In this document: positions 1-9,416 of the stretch, piece by piece
How positions within the stretch are numbered: the stretch's first letter is position 1
How the letters are laid out: the number at the start of each line of letters is the position of its first letter
NCBI GenBank assembly: GCA_949948715.1
Contig: CATLGW010000001.1
Coordinates: 124,001-188,000, forward strand
DNA length: 64,000 bases
Direction: 5' to 3'
From: an uncultured Lachnospiraceae bacterium
Lineage (GTDB): Bacteria; Bacillota; Clostridia; Lachnospirales; Lachnospiraceae
Translations under genes and position numbers: made by a program
The notes under the pieces: generated by a model
Database searches by the model: none
What the model was told of the DNA's origin: nothing
Seen by the model: only the letters and a program-made list of their open reading frames with translations

Positions 1-30
1 GAAAAGTCACAAAGGGGGAGAGGAATCGGC

Positions 31-1557
31 GTGACAGAAATCGCCAGAGGGTTTGTGAGTCTTCTCTGCCTGTGTTTGGCGGCGGTTATTTTTTTCTATG
101 GCATGAGAACCTCCTTCTCCCATTGGGATGAGGAAAAGGGCGGTTACACGGAGCTTTTTCTGCCCCGGGTGAGAGATGACCTGGGGGGAAATGTTATTTC
201 GCTTCTGGCGATGCTTGTGGGGGTATGGCTTATCTATCATTTTATAAGGCCCTTATTCCGGCGGGGATGTCTGCAAAAGGGCATCCCGTGGTTTTTTACG
301 GCGGCGGTCCTTCTTTTGTCGGCCGGGTTTGTGATCTCCCTGAGAGTAATCCCCATCCTGGATCCCGGCATGATTGTAGCCATGGTGGAGGAGGCCTTGC
401 GGGGGGACTGGCACTGCTTTGAGCAGGGGCAGTATATGTCCAATTATTTTCACCAGGCGGGACTGTTCGGGGTGCTGTATTTTCTGGGGGGACTGTTTCC
501 CCAGGGCTGGCGGTATTATCAGTTTGTCAATTGTCTGGCTCTGGGGGGGATTGCGGCGGTGGGAAGTCGCCTGGCAGAGCGGACGGGGCATGTAAGGGGC
601 GGGTATGTTTATCGGATGCTTTTGCTGACCTGTGTTCCGGCCTATCTCTACACCGCTTTTATCTACGGAGAGCTTCTGTCGACTTTTTTGTGTCTCTGCG
701 CGGTTTTGACGGCGGTCTTGGCCCTGGAGGGGAAGGACGGCCCGGGCAGGCTGTTTTTGCTCCTCCTCTTCATGTTCGGAGGTATCTGGATCAGGAAAAA
801 TTCCCTGATCGTGCTGGCGGCTCTTGTGCTGTATGCGCTCTGGAAGGCTCTGGCGGACAGGAGGCCTGCCCGTCTCAAAATCGCTGCGGCGCTGCTTTTG
901 TCTTTGGTCCCCTATTTCGTGTGCGGAAATCTCATCTTTCGGGACCGCATTGAACGGCATGAGGGAATCCCGGCGGCGGCCTGGGTGGTGATGGGGATGG
1001 AAAAGAGCTCCATGGGATATGGGTATTTCAATTCCTTTGCCACCCTGACCTTTGCCGAATGCGGGTACGACGCCGAGCTCACCAGGCAGGTCGCCCATGA
1101 GACCATAGGGCGGATCGCGGCCTATTATCTGGAGCATCCCCGGGAGGGATTGGAGTTTTATAAGGAAAAGGTGCTCTGGCAGTGGACGGATCCCAGCTTT
1201 GAGAGTATGTTCTGCACCAGGGAGTTTGAGAACAGAGGACTTTTGCGGGAGGCTTATTACGGAGATTTGCGGAGCAAAGTGTGGCGTATGATGGAATGGC
1301 AGCAGAATTTTGTCTATTTCGGACTGTTAGTGGCCTTTGGAGCGGAGTGCCGCAGAAAAAGCGGCGGCGGGATGATCTTCCAGCTTCTCTTTCTGGGCGC
1401 CTTCTTTTTCAGCGTGTTGTGGGAGGCGAAACCCAGGTATGTCTTTATGGGATATATGATGATTCTGCCCATGGCGGCCCGGGGAATCGGGCTGTGGTGC
1501 GTTGCGGCGGAAGGGCTTGGGGGAAGGCTGCGGGATTTTTCTGACAGATATATTTGA
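31..1557 (+). CDS. Multi-pass membrane protein, GT-C glycosyltransferase-like
   Basis: 508 residues, dominated by about ten or more hydrophobic helices. An early D-P-G motif lies in the first extracytoplasmic loop (about residue 110), and an aromatic/basic K-P-R-Y segment lies near the C-terminus (about residue 470). This layout recalls the GT-C (ArnT/PMT) glycosyltransferases, which move sugars from lipid carriers at the outer face of the membrane. The GTG start is chosen because GGGGGAGAGG sits 7 bases upstream. The gene ends inside the leuC promoter, so it probably belongs to a unit that begins before the window. The sugar donor and acceptor cannot be read from the sequence, and the family assignment rests on topology and weak motifs only. 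Confidence 0.6.
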   Translation: MTEIARGFVSLLCLCLAAVIFFYGMRTSFSHWDEEKGGYTELFLPRVRDDLGGNVISLLAMLVGVWLIYHFIRPLFRRGCLQKGIPWFFTAAVLLLSAGFVISLRVIPILDPGMIVAMVEEALRGDWHCFEQGQYMSNYFHQAGLFGVLYFLGGLFPQGWRYYQFVNCLALGGIAAVGSRLAERTGHVRGGYVYRMLLLTCVPAYLYTAFIYGELLSTFLCLCAVLTAVLALEGKDGPGRLFLLLLFMFGGIWIRKNSLIVLAALVLYALWKALADRRPARLKIAAALLLSLVPYFVCGNLIFRDRIERHEGIPAAAWVVMGMEKSSMGYGYFNSFATLTFAECGYDAELTRQVAHETIGRIAAYYLEHPREGLEFYKEKVLWQWTDPSFESMFCTREFENRGLLREAYYGDLRSKVWRMMEWQQNFVYFGLLVAFGAECRRKSGGGMIFQLLFLGAFFFSVLWEAKPRYVFMGYMMILPMAARGIGLWCVAAEGLGGRLRDFSDRYI

Positions 1558-1582
1558 ACATTTGAAAAGTCTGTGCTATGAT
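1554..1582 (+). promoter_or_regulatory. Candidate sigma-A promoter of leuCD
   Basis: TTGAAC (1554-1559) and TATGAT (1577-1582) are separated by 17 bases. The -35 overlaps the stop codon of the upstream membrane protein. The start of leuC lies 45 bases beyond the -10. Confidence 0.5.
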
Positions 1583-1627
1583 TAGTAGTATTGACGAAAC
1601 AAAAGTTCTGACGATGGAGGAATACAT

Positions 1628-2896
1628 ATGGGAATGACAATGACGCAGAAGATTCTGGCGGTAGCGGCGGGCCTTCCGAAGGTGGAGGCGGGGCAGTTGA
1701 TCGAGGCGAAGCTCGATCTGGTTTTGGGCAATGATATCACCAGCCCTGTGGCCATCAAGGAGATGGAGAAGATGAAGGTGACGGGCGTGTTCGACCGGGA
1801 CAAGATCGCTTTGGTGCCCGACCACTTTGTGCCCAACAAGGATATCAAATCCGCAGAGCACTGTAAATGTGTCAGGGAGTTTGCCCGCCAAAACGAGATC
1901 ACCAACTATTTCGAGGTGGGGGAGATGGGAATCGAGCACGCGCTGCTTCCGGAGAAGGGCCTCACGGTTCCCGGGGACGTGATTATCGGGGCCGATTCCC
2001 ACACCTGCACCTACGGCGCTTTGGGGGCCTTCTCCACAGGGGTGGGCAGCACGGATATGGCCGCGGGAATGGCCACCGGGGAGGCATGGTTCAAGGTGCC
2101 CTCCGCCCTCCGTTTTCATTTGGTGGGAAAGCCGGACAAATGGGTCAGCGGCAAGGATGTGATCTTACATATTATCGGCATGATCGGTGTGGACGGAGCT
2201 CTGTACAAATCCATGGAGTTTGTGGGGGAGGGCGTTGCCCACCTGTCCATGGACGACCGCTTTACCATCGCCAACATGGCCATCGAGGCGGGAGGCAAGA
2301 ACGGCATCTTCCCGGTGGACGATGTGGCGGAGGCTTATCTGAAAGAGCACACTAATCGGCCTTACAAAGTATATGAGGCGGATGAGGACGCCGTGTACGA
2401 TGCGGAGTACACTATCGACCTAAAGGCGCTGCGCCCCACGGTGGCTTTTCCCCATCTGCCGGAGAATACCCATACCATCGACGAAATCCTGGAGAGGGAA
2501 CCCATAGCCATCGACCAGGTGGTGATCGGCTCCTGCACCAACGGCAGGATGGACGATCTGCGGGCGGCTGCGGAGGTGCTTAAGGGCCGCCATGTGGCGG
2601 AGGGTATCCGCTGCATCGTGATCCCCGCTACCCAGGCAATCTATCTGCAGGCCATGGAGGAAGGGCTTTTGAGGACCTTTATCGAGGCCGGAGCCATAGT
2701 CAGCACCCCCACCTGCGGTCCCTGCCTGGGAGGTTATATGGGCGTTCTGGCAGAGGGAGAGAGATGCGTGTCCACCACCAACCGCAATTTTGTGGGGCGC
2801 ATGGGGCACACATCCTCCGAGATTTACCTGGCCAGCCCTGCGGTGGCGGCTGCCAGCGCGGTTACAGGCAAGATTTCCAGCCCTTACGAGCTGTAG
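1628..2896 (+). CDS. leuC: 3-isopropylmalate dehydratase large subunit
   Basis: The large subunit of isopropylmalate isomerase converts 2- to 3-isopropylmalate in leucine biosynthesis, working with LeuD in the cytoplasm. At 422 residues it is the short bacterial/archaeal type of the aconitase superfamily. The three cysteines that hold the 4Fe-4S cluster are visible: Cys303 in SCTNGR, and Cys363 and Cys366 in TCGPC. GGAGG lies 7 bases before the ATG. leuD follows after 19 bases. leuB is not adjacent, so the rest of the pathway lies elsewhere. A related dehydratase of this family (for example acting on dimethylmalate) cannot be fully excluded from sequence alone. Confidence 0.93.
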   Translation: MGMTMTQKILAVAAGLPKVEAGQLIEAKLDLVLGNDITSPVAIKEMEKMKVTGVFDRDKIALVPDHFVPNKDIKSAEHCKCVREFARQNEITNYFEVGEMGIEHALLPEKGLTVPGDVIIGADSHTCTYGALGAFSTGVGSTDMAAGMATGEAWFKVPSALRFHLVGKPDKWVSGKDVILHIIGMIGVDGALYKSMEFVGEGVAHLSMDDRFTIANMAIEAGGKNGIFPVDDVAEAYLKEHTNRPYKVYEADEDAVYDAEYTIDLKALRPTVAFPHLPENTHTIDEILEREPIAIDQVVIGSCTNGRMDDLRAAAEVLKGRHVAEGIRCIVIPATQAIYLQAMEEGLLRTFIEAGAIVSTPTCGPCLGGYMGVLAEGERCVSTTNRNFVGRMGHTSSEIYLASPAVAAASAVTGKISSPYEL

Positions 2897-2915
2897 AATG
2901 GAGGAGAGGACAAGA

Positions 2916-3407
2916 ATGAACGCAAAGGGAACTGTTTTTAAATACGGAGACAATGTGGACACGGATGTGATTATACCCGCCAGGTATCTGAATTCCTCCG
3001 ACCCCGGGGAGCTGGCGGCACACTGTATGGAGGATATCGACGGAGAATTTGTCAAGAGAGTGAAGAAGGGTGACATTATTGTGGCGGACAAAAACTTCGG
3101 CTGCGGCTCCTCCAGAGAGCACGCGCCCATCGCCATCAAGGCGGCGGGGGTAAGCTGTGTCATCGCCGAGACCTTTGCCCGTATCTTTTACCGAAACGCC
3201 ATCAATATCGGCCTGCCCATTATCGAGTGCCCCGAGGCGTCAAAGGGCATTGGGGCGGGGGATGAGGTGGAGGTGGATTTTGACTCCGGCCTGATTAAAA
3301 ACCTGACCAGGGGGACCGAGTTCAAGGGACAGGCGTTTCCGCCCTTCATGCAGAAAATTATCGCTGCGGAGGGACTGGTGAATTACATCAACGAGAAGCG
3401 GAATTAA
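2916..3407 (+). CDS. leuD: 3-isopropylmalate dehydratase small subunit
   Basis: 163-residue swivel-domain subunit that completes the LeuC active site. The N-terminal G-D-N-V-D-T-D segment and the substrate-recognition loop with [12 protein letters not shown] (about residues 51-62) are characteristic. The frame stays open 42 codons upstream into leuC. The start is placed at 2916 because the protein then begins [11 protein letters not shown] like other short LeuD proteins, and GGAGAGGA lies just upstream. It is presumably co-transcribed with leuC. Confidence 0.93.
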   Translation: MNAKGTVFKYGDNVDTDVIIPARYLNSSDPGELAAHCMEDIDGEFVKRVKKGDIIVADKNFGCGSSREHAPIAIKAAGVSCVIAETFARIFYRNAINIGLPIIECPEASKGIGAGDEVEVDFDSGLIKNLTRGTEFKGQAFPPFMQKIIAAEGLVNYINEKRN

Positions 3408-3451
3408 ATGCGAAGGATGCTTTGACAAGACTGCGGGAGAGGGATGATGGA

Positions 3452-4840
3452 ATGAGTGGGCAGGCTTCCTCCAAAAAGTATGAGATTGATATGTGCAACG
3501 GCCCTCTTTTGGGCAAAATTCTGCTCTTTTATTTCCCCCTGATGCTCTCGGGGGTGCTGCAGCTTTTGTTCAACGCTGCGGACATCGTGGTGGTAGGGCG
3601 TTTTGCCGGCAGCAATTCCCTGGCGGCGGTGGGCTCCACCAGCTCCCTGATCAACCTGCTGGTGAATCTGTTCATCGGCCTGTCCGTAGGGGCAAATGTG
3701 TTGGTGGCCCGCTTTTACGGGGCGGGCCAGAAAAAGGAACTCTCGGAGACGGTGCATACGGCGGTGCTTACCTCCTTGGTGAGCGGCTGTGTGCTGGTGG
3801 TGCTGGGCATCGCGGTGGCGGGACCGGCCCTTCGGCTGATGGACACCCCGGGGGATGTGATCGACAAATCCATTCTGTATATGCGGATTTATTTTGCGGG
3901 TATGCCTTTTATGATGGCCTATAATTTCGGCAGCGCCATTCTGCGGGCCATCGGGGACACCAGGAGGCCCCTGTACTTTCTGTTGGCGGCGGGAGTGATC
4001 AATGTAGCCCTTAATCTTCTGTTTGTCATCGTCTTTTCCATGGGAGTGGCGGGGGTGGCCACGGCCACCGTGATCTCCCAGTCCATATCTGCGGGACTGG
4101 TGCTGTGGTGTCTGGTGAAATCGGAGGGGGATTACAGGCTGGAGCCGAAACGCCTTCGGATTGTTTCGGACAAGCTGGTGAAAATGGTCCAGATCGGAGT
4201 TCCCGCGGGACTCCAGGGCGCGCTGTTTTCCGTCTCCAACGTCCTGATACAGTCCTCGGTGAATTCCTTCGGTTCCACGGCCATGGCCGGCAACACGGCG
4301 GCGGCCAATATTGAGGGTTTTATCTACACGGCCATGAATTCCTTCCATCAGGCCGCCATCAGCTTTACGGGGCAGAATTTCGGCGCCCGGAAGCTGAAGA
4401 GAATCGGCAGGATTCTGGTGATCTGCGAGGTGGCCGTGACGGTGGTGGGACTGGTGATGGGAAACGCCGCCTATCTGTTTTCGGGAGTTTTGCTGAAGCT
4501 TTATGCCACGCAACAGGAGGTGATTGCCTTCGGGGTCCTGCGTCTGGGCATTATCTGCACCACCTACTGTCTCTGCGGTATGATGGACGTCATGGTGGGC
4601 GTTTTGCGGGGGATGGGATATGCCGTCATGCCCATGCTTGTGTCTCTCACGGGGGCCTGTCTGTTTCGGGTGCTTTGGATTTACACCGTCTTTCAGTCCT
4701 ACCGGACATTGGAGTGCCTGTATTATTCCTACCCCATTAGCTGGGCCCTGACGTTTTTGGTGCATCTGATCTGTTTTGCCGTGGTGTACCGCAGACAGCG
4801 CAAGAGGTATCCGGAGGCGGTCTGCACGGAAGCTTGCTAA
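3452..4840 (+). CDS. MATE family efflux transporter
   Basis: 462 residues forming about 12 transmembrane helices in two homologous halves, as expected of MATE (NorM/DinF-like) exporters that use Na+ or H+ gradients to expel cationic compounds. The N-terminal segment with YFPLMLSGVLQLLFNAAD is typical of the clostridial branch. The frame could start at a TTG 30 bases earlier, but the ATG at 3452 has a GGGAGAGGG site at proper distance. The gene follows leuD by about 45 bases. The substrate is not predictable. Confidence 0.88.
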   Translation: MSGQASSKKYEIDMCNGPLLGKILLFYFPLMLSGVLQLLFNAADIVVVGRFAGSNSLAAVGSTSSLINLLVNLFIGLSVGANVLVARFYGAGQKKELSETVHTAVLTSLVSGCVLVVLGIAVAGPALRLMDTPGDVIDKSILYMRIYFAGMPFMMAYNFGSAILRAIGDTRRPLYFLLAAGVINVALNLLFVIVFSMGVAGVATATVISQSISAGLVLWCLVKSEGDYRLEPKRLRIVSDKLVKMVQIGVPAGLQGALFSVSNVLIQSSVNSFGSTAMAGNTAAANIEGFIYTAMNSFHQAAISFTGQNFGARKLKRIGRILVICEVAVTVVGLVMGNAAYLFSGVLLKLYATQQEVIAFGVLRLGIICTTYCLCGMMDVMVGVLRGMGYAVMPMLVSLTGACLFRVLWIYTVFQSYRTLECLYYSYPISWALTFLVHLICFAVVYRRQRKRYPEAVCTEAC

Positions 4841-4888
4841 AGGCGGCCAATGGGGATGATTTTGTGACAGAAAGGCAGGAAAGCTGCT

Positions 4889-5497
4889 ATGATAGCATTT
4901 GTGAGCGGTATAGTGGAGGACTTGGGACCGGACAATGTGGTGGTGGACGTGGGGGGAGTGGGATACAATGTGAAGATTTCCCCCGGCACGGCGGGCAAGC
5001 TTCCGGGAGTCGGGGAGCGCGTCAAGCTTTACACCTACACAAGCGTCCGGGAGGATGCCTTCTGGCTGTACGGTTTTTCCACCAGAGCGGATCTGTCAAT
5101 TTTCAAAAAGCTGATCACGGTAAACGGCGTGGGGCCCAAGGGAGCCCTGGCGGTTTTGTCTGTGATGGACGCGGATTCCCTGCGCTATGCCATTCTCTCG
5201 GGGGATGTGAAGGCTCTCTCCAAGGCGCCGGGTATTGGCAGACGCACGGCGGAGCGGCTGATACTGGAGCTGAAGGACAAACTGCCCTATGACGCAGACC
5301 TGATTTCCCGGGAGATTGCCGCAGGGGACGGGGAGAGTATGTCTGCGGACACTCCCGAAAAGCAGGAGGCTGTGGCGGCTCTGGTGAGCCTGGGATACGG
5401 CCAGGCGGAGAGCCTGAAGGCCGTGAACGCCGTGGAGGGGATTGCTAGTCTGGATTCCGGAGGGATCCTGAAGGCGGCGCTGAAAAAGATGTTTTGA
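4889..5497 (+). CDS. ruvA: Holliday junction branch migration subunit RuvA
   Basis: 202 residues. RuvA tetramers bind the four-way junction and load RuvB rings. Seen here are the N-terminal OB fold (about residues 1-63), two helix-hairpin-helix motifs (V-N-G-V-G-P-K near residue 80 and A-P-G-I-G-R-R-T near residue 113) and a C-terminal three-helix domain that contacts RuvB. ruvB follows after 16 bases in one unit. Clostridia usually lack RuvC and use RecU for cleavage; recU is at 37018 in this window. I saw no LexA box directly upstream. Confidence 0.96.
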   Translation: MIAFVSGIVEDLGPDNVVVDVGGVGYNVKISPGTAGKLPGVGERVKLYTYTSVREDAFWLYGFSTRADLSIFKKLITVNGVGPKGALAVLSVMDADSLRYAILSGDVKALSKAPGIGRRTAERLILELKDKLPYDADLISREIAAGDGESMSADTPEKQEAVAALVSLGYGQAESLKAVNAVEGIASLDSGGILKAALKKMF

Positions 5498-5513
5498 TTA
5501 AGAAGGAGAAGCT

Positions 5514-6512
5514 ATGCCTCCCAGAACCATAGAGACCAATATTACGGAAGAAGATGTGCGGATCGAGGGTTCCCTTCGTCCTCAGCGGTTGACTGACTAT
5601 ATCGGTCAAGCAAAAATCAAGGAAAATCTGAAGGTTTATATCCAGGCGGCCAAGCAGAGGGGGGATCCGCTGGATCATGTCCTCTTTTACGGCCCTCCGG
5701 GCCTGGGAAAGACCACCCTGGCGGGCATTATCGCCAATGAGATGGGAGTTCACTTAAAAGTCACCAGCGGCCCGGCCATCGAGAAGCCCGGCGAGATGGC
5801 GGCCATCCTGAATAATCTGGAGGAGGGGGATCTTTTGTTTGTGGACGAGATCCACCGCCTGAACCGCCAGGTGGAGGAGGTGCTGTATCCCGCCATGGAG
5901 GATTACTGCATCGATATTATGATCGGCAAGGGCTCCTCCGCCCGTTCCGTGCGCCTGGAGCTGCCCAAATTCACTCTGGTGGGGGCTACCACCAGGGCGG
6001 GACTTTTGACGGCCCCCCTGCGGGACCGCTTCGGTATGATCCATCACTTGGAATTTTACACGGTGGAGGAGCTGCAGCAGATTATCATGCACTCCTCCCG
6101 GGTGCTGCAGGTGGAGGTGGCCACGGAGGGAGCGAAGGAGATGGCCAGAAGGAGCCGGGGGACCCCCAGGCTGGCAAACCGCATTTTGAAGCGTGTCAGA
6201 GATTTTGCCCAGGTGAAATATGACGGCGTGATCACGGAGGAGGTGGCCTGTACGGCCCTGGACCTGATGGACGTGGACAAGATGGGGTTAGACCACACCG
6301 ACAGGAATCTTCTGATGACTATGATCGATAAGTTTGGCGGAGGTCCCGTGGGACTGGATACCCTGGCGGCGGCCGTGGGGGAGGATGCGGGCACCATAGA
6401 GGACGTCTATGAGCCCTATCTGATCAAAAACGGTTTTATCAACCGCACGCCCAGGGGAAGGGTGGTCATGGAATTTGCCTACAGGCACCTGGGGCTTTCC
6501 ATTCTGCATTGA
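5514..6512 (+). CDS. ruvB: Holliday junction branch migration helicase RuvB
   Basis: 332-residue AAA+ motor that drives branch migration with RuvA. Walker A (GPPGLGKTT, about residues 60-68), Walker B (FVDEIHRL, about 110-117), the sensor segment GATTRAG and a C-terminal winged helix ending in TPRGRVV are all present. Length and domain order match the family. An AAGGAG site precedes the ATG. The pair ruvAB is complete and looks functional. Confidence 0.97.
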   Translation: MPPRTIETNITEEDVRIEGSLRPQRLTDYIGQAKIKENLKVYIQAAKQRGDPLDHVLFYGPPGLGKTTLAGIIANEMGVHLKVTSGPAIEKPGEMAAILNNLEEGDLLFVDEIHRLNRQVEEVLYPAMEDYCIDIMIGKGSSARSVRLELPKFTLVGATTRAGLLTAPLRDRFGMIHHLEFYTVEELQQIIMHSSRVLQVEVATEGAKEMARRSRGTPRLANRILKRVRDFAQVKYDGVITEEVACTALDLMDVDKMGLDHTDRNLLMTMIDKFGGGPVGLDTLAAAVGEDAGTIEDVYEPYLIKNGFINRTPRGRVVMEFAYRHLGLSILH

Positions 6513-6551
6513 AAAAGAGCGGCGCAGGTTGGGGAAATCAAAACAAAAAAC

Positions 6552-6580
6552 TTGCGGGCAGATACATTCTGATATATAAT
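6552..6580 (+). promoter_or_regulatory. Candidate sigma-A promoter of zapA
   Basis: TTGCGG (6552-6557), 17-base spacer, TATAAT (6575-6580). It lies in the 132-base gap between ruvB and zapA and shows that zapA can be transcribed on its own. Confidence 0.55.
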
Positions 6581-6644
6581 AGATTTAGTGTTACTCCTCT
6601 GTATGGATAATAGATATTGTATGTGATGTAAAAGAGGTACGATT

Positions 6645-7073
6645 ATGGCAGATAAGACGGATACTGAGGTGATCATCGGCGGCAAGGTCTTTACCCTGAG
6701 CGGTTATGAGAGCGAAGAATATCTGCAGAAGGTAGCTAACTACCTCAACAATAAGGTAAATGAATACGGCAGGGTCGAGAGCTTTAAGCGTCAGCCCCTG
6801 GATACCCAGAGCGTTCTGTTGCAGTTAAATATCGCCGACGATTATTTCAAGGCAAAGAAGCAGATCGATCTGCTGGAGGAGGAGCTTCAGAGCAAGGAGA
6901 AGGAGCTCTACGATCTGAAGCATGAACTGATATCCTCCCAGATTAAGCTGGAGACAGCCGAGAAGCAGGCCAAGGAGTGGGAGAGGGAATCCGGAAAGCT
7001 GAAACGTGAGGCGGGCGACAATGCCAAGAAGATAACGCGCTTAGAGGCAGAGTTAAAGGGAAAAAAGGAGTAA
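6645..7073 (+). CDS. zapA: Cell division protein ZapA
   Basis: 142 residues. ZapA promotes FtsZ protofilament bundling at the division site. The N-terminal globular part (residues 1-55, starting with a T-E-V-I-I-G-G-K strand) is followed by a long heptad-rich coiled coil to the C-terminus, rich in Lys and Glu. The gene has its own promoter and is followed by a U32 protein, an arrangement I recall as common in Clostridia. The extended coiled coil makes it longer than the roughly 90-residue Bacillus protein. Confidence 0.88.
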   Translation: MADKTDTEVIIGGKVFTLSGYESEEYLQKVANYLNNKVNEYGRVESFKRQPLDTQSVLLQLNIADDYFKAKKQIDLLEEELQSKEKELYDLKHELISSQIKLETAEKQAKEWERESGKLKREAGDNAKKITRLEAELKGKKE

Positions 7074-7112
7074 GCTGTCCGAAGGGGCAGCTTATCCTCT
7101 TGTAGGTTGTTT

Positions 7113-9398
7113 ATGGGACAGAGACCGAAGGTTGAGCTTTTGGCGCCTGCCGGCAACAGAGAGGCACTGATGGGAGCCATCCACGCGGGGGCGGACGCAG
7201 TCTATCTGGGAGGCAGCAGGTTCGGAGCCAGAGCCTATGCGGACAATTTTACAGCGGAAGAGCTGACGGAATGCATCCGATATGCCCATCTGTGGGGGAG
7301 GAAAATTTACCTGACGGTGAATACCCTGGTGAAAGAGGATGAATTTTCGGAGCTATATCCTTATCTGAAGCCTTTCTATGAGGCCGGGCTGGACGGCGTC
7401 ATCGTGCAGGATATGGGAGTGCTGGCCTTTATCAGGGAGCGTTTTCCCGGGCTGGAGCTGCATGCCAGCACACAGATGACGCTCACCGGGGCATACGGTG
7501 GAGAGCTTTTAAAAAAGCTGGGAGTCTGCCGCATCGTGCCCTCCAGAGAGCTTTCCCTGGGGGAGATCGCTCACATCAAGGAGCGGACGGGACTTGCCGT
7601 GGAGGCCTTTGTCCACGGGGCCATGTGCTATTGCTACTCCGGGCAGTGCCTTTTCAGCAGTATTTTGGGAGGACGCAGCGGCAACAGGGGACGGTGCGCC
7701 CAGCCCTGCCGGCTCCCCTACACTGTGGAGACGGGCGGGAGGAGGACAAAGGAATGCTATCCCTTAAGTCTGAAGGATATGTGCACCATCGAGCATATCC
7801 CGGAGCTGATCGAGGCCGGGATAGATTCCTTTAAGATCGAGGGCCGTATGAAGAAGCCGGAGTATGCCGCCGGAGTCACCGCTCTCTACAGAAAATACAT
7901 TGACCGGTATTATGAGGCGGGAGGCAGAGGGGCCGGTTTTGGTGTGGAGGAGAGGGATTTGTACGCTCTCTCCCGCCTCTATATCCGCAGCGGCAGGCAG
8001 GACGGGTATTATCATAAATACCACGGCAGGGATATGGTGACTCTGGAGAGCCCCGGGTACGGTGAAAACGACGAGGTCCTGCTGGACGGGATTCGCAGGG
8101 AATTCCTGGACAAAAGGCCCGTCAGGGGGATCGACATAGAGGCGCGCTTTGAGACCGGCAGGCCCGCCCGGGTGTCCCTTGCCTGTGAGGGAGTGCAGAT
8201 CGCGGTCCAGGGGAATACGGTGGAGGCTGCCCAGAGCCGTCCCGTCACGGAGGAGAATGTAAAGCGCCGATTGGAAAAGCTGGGAGGTAGCGCCTTTCTT
8301 CCCGGGACGGTCAGGGTGTCCGTGGATGACGATGCCTTTTACCCTCTGGGGGCTGTCAACGGGCTGCGTAGGGAGGCCGTAAAGGCTTTGGAGGACGCGC
8401 TGATTGAGGCTGCGGGACTGTCCCCGGGCAGAGGGGAAGACAATCCTGTCCGGTCGGCGGCAGGCGGATTGGGAGCCGGCAGGGAAATCAAAGCAGGATT
8501 CCACGGTGAGGATTCAAGCCGCCCGCCGGGGGCCTCCGATGGAGAGGGCGGTTTTCATCTGGCGCTGCGAACCAAAGAGCAGTTGGCGGCGGCCCTTGCG
8601 TTTGCGGAAGCGCCCGGGCGGGAGAAGCTTCTCACCCGGGTCTATGTGGAGGGAGATCTGCTGCTCGGGGGGGAGGAAAGCCTGGAGAGCTGCCGACGGC
8701 TCTCGGGGATTTGCGAGGTGGTCATAGCTCTGCCCTATATTATAAGGGAGAAGGACGAAGCTTATCTGGGGCAGACGGAGGCCCTCCTTCTTGGGTATCC
8801 GGAAGTTTTTTCCGGCGTTCTGGTCCGTTCACTGGAGGGAATGGGCTGGATGAGCGCTCGGTGCGGGAGATATGTCAAATGCTACGGGGACCCGGGGCTT
8901 TATGTCTGGAACAGAGAGACTCTGGCGGTGTGGCGTGGGGTTCTTTCGGGATTTTGTCTTCCCTATGAGTTGAAGGCTTCCGAACAACGGCGGCTTCTCG
9001 GCGGGGGAATCCCCTGCGAGAAGGTGGTCTACGGCCGGATCCCCATGATGATCACCGCCAACTGTGTGTCAAATACCGCGGTGGGCTGCGGGGGAAAGAG
9101 GGAGGGCGGTCGGGCCGTTCTCACGGATCGTTACCGTAAGCGGTTTCCGGTGGAATTAAACTGCGCCCACTGTATGAATATCATATACAACAGCGTCCCC
9201 CTGTCCCTGCACGGAGAACTGGCGGCCTGGCGGGGCCGGGTGGATTTCCGTCTGGACCTGACCGTGGAGAGCGGGCGGGAGAGCAAAAAGGTTTTGGAGT
9301 ATTTTGCCGACCTTGGGGCAGCGGGCTTCGGAAAGCCAGGGGAGAGGCCTCCCTGGGGCGAGTACACCACGGGGCATGAGAGACATAGTGTGGAATGA
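7113..9398 (+). CDS. U32 family protein (RlhA/TrhP-like, DUF3656-containing)
   Basis: 761 residues. The N-terminal ELLAPAGNREAL opening and a cysteine-rich block around residues 168-205 (C-Y-C-Y-S-G-Q-C and G-R-C-A-Q-P-C) match the peptidase U32 family. Members studied in E. coli act in RNA hydroxylation (RlhA on 23S rRNA, TrhP on tRNA) and carry an iron-sulfur cluster rather than acting as true proteases. The length and the middle domain fit the long DUF3656 type. A C-terminal segment with a further C-A-H-C-M motif follows. The start is taken at ATG 7113; a TTG two codons earlier is possible. Which RNA it modifies cannot be told. Confidence 0.85.
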   Translation: MGQRPKVELLAPAGNREALMGAIHAGADAVYLGGSRFGARAYADNFTAEELTECIRYAHLWGRKIYLTVNTLVKEDEFSELYPYLKPFYEAGLDGVIVQDMGVLAFIRERFPGLELHASTQMTLTGAYGGELLKKLGVCRIVPSRELSLGEIAHIKERTGLAVEAFVHGAMCYCYSGQCLFSSILGGRSGNRGRCAQPCRLPYTVETGGRRTKECYPLSLKDMCTIEHIPELIEAGIDSFKIEGRMKKPEYAAGVTALYRKYIDRYYEAGGRGAGFGVEERDLYALSRLYIRSGRQDGYYHKYHGRDMVTLESPGYGENDEVLLDGIRREFLDKRPVRGIDIEARFETGRPARVSLACEGVQIAVQGNTVEAAQSRPVTEENVKRRLEKLGGSAFLPGTVRVSVDDDAFYPLGAVNGLRREAVKALEDALIEAAGLSPGRGEDNPVRSAAGGLGAGREIKAGFHGEDSSRPPGASDGEGGFHLALRTKEQLAAALAFAEAPGREKLLTRVYVEGDLLLGGEESLESCRRLSGICEVVIALPYIIREKDEAYLGQTEALLLGYPEVFSGVLVRSLEGMGWMSARCGRYVKCYGDPGLYVWNRETLAVWRGVLSGFCLPYELKASEQRRLLGGGIPCEKVVYGRIPMMITANCVSNTAVGCGGKREGGRAVLTDRYRKRFPVELNCAHCMNIIYNSVPLSLHGELAAWRGRVDFRLDLTVESGRESKKVLEYFADLGAAGFGKPGERPPWGEYTTGHERHSVE

Positions 9399-9416
9399 CG
9401 GGAAAGGTGCCTATCA

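Noticed and set aside
253..1137. Long open frame on the - strand opposite the first gene
   Set aside because: Low complexity, rich in His, Arg and Gln, with no ribosome site; it is a shadow of the GC-rich + strand gene.
3404..4765. 453-codon open frame on the - strand opposite the MATE gene
   Set aside because: The composition (His/Gln/Gly-rich, no domains) is that of an antisense shadow; the + strand gives a full MATE transporter.
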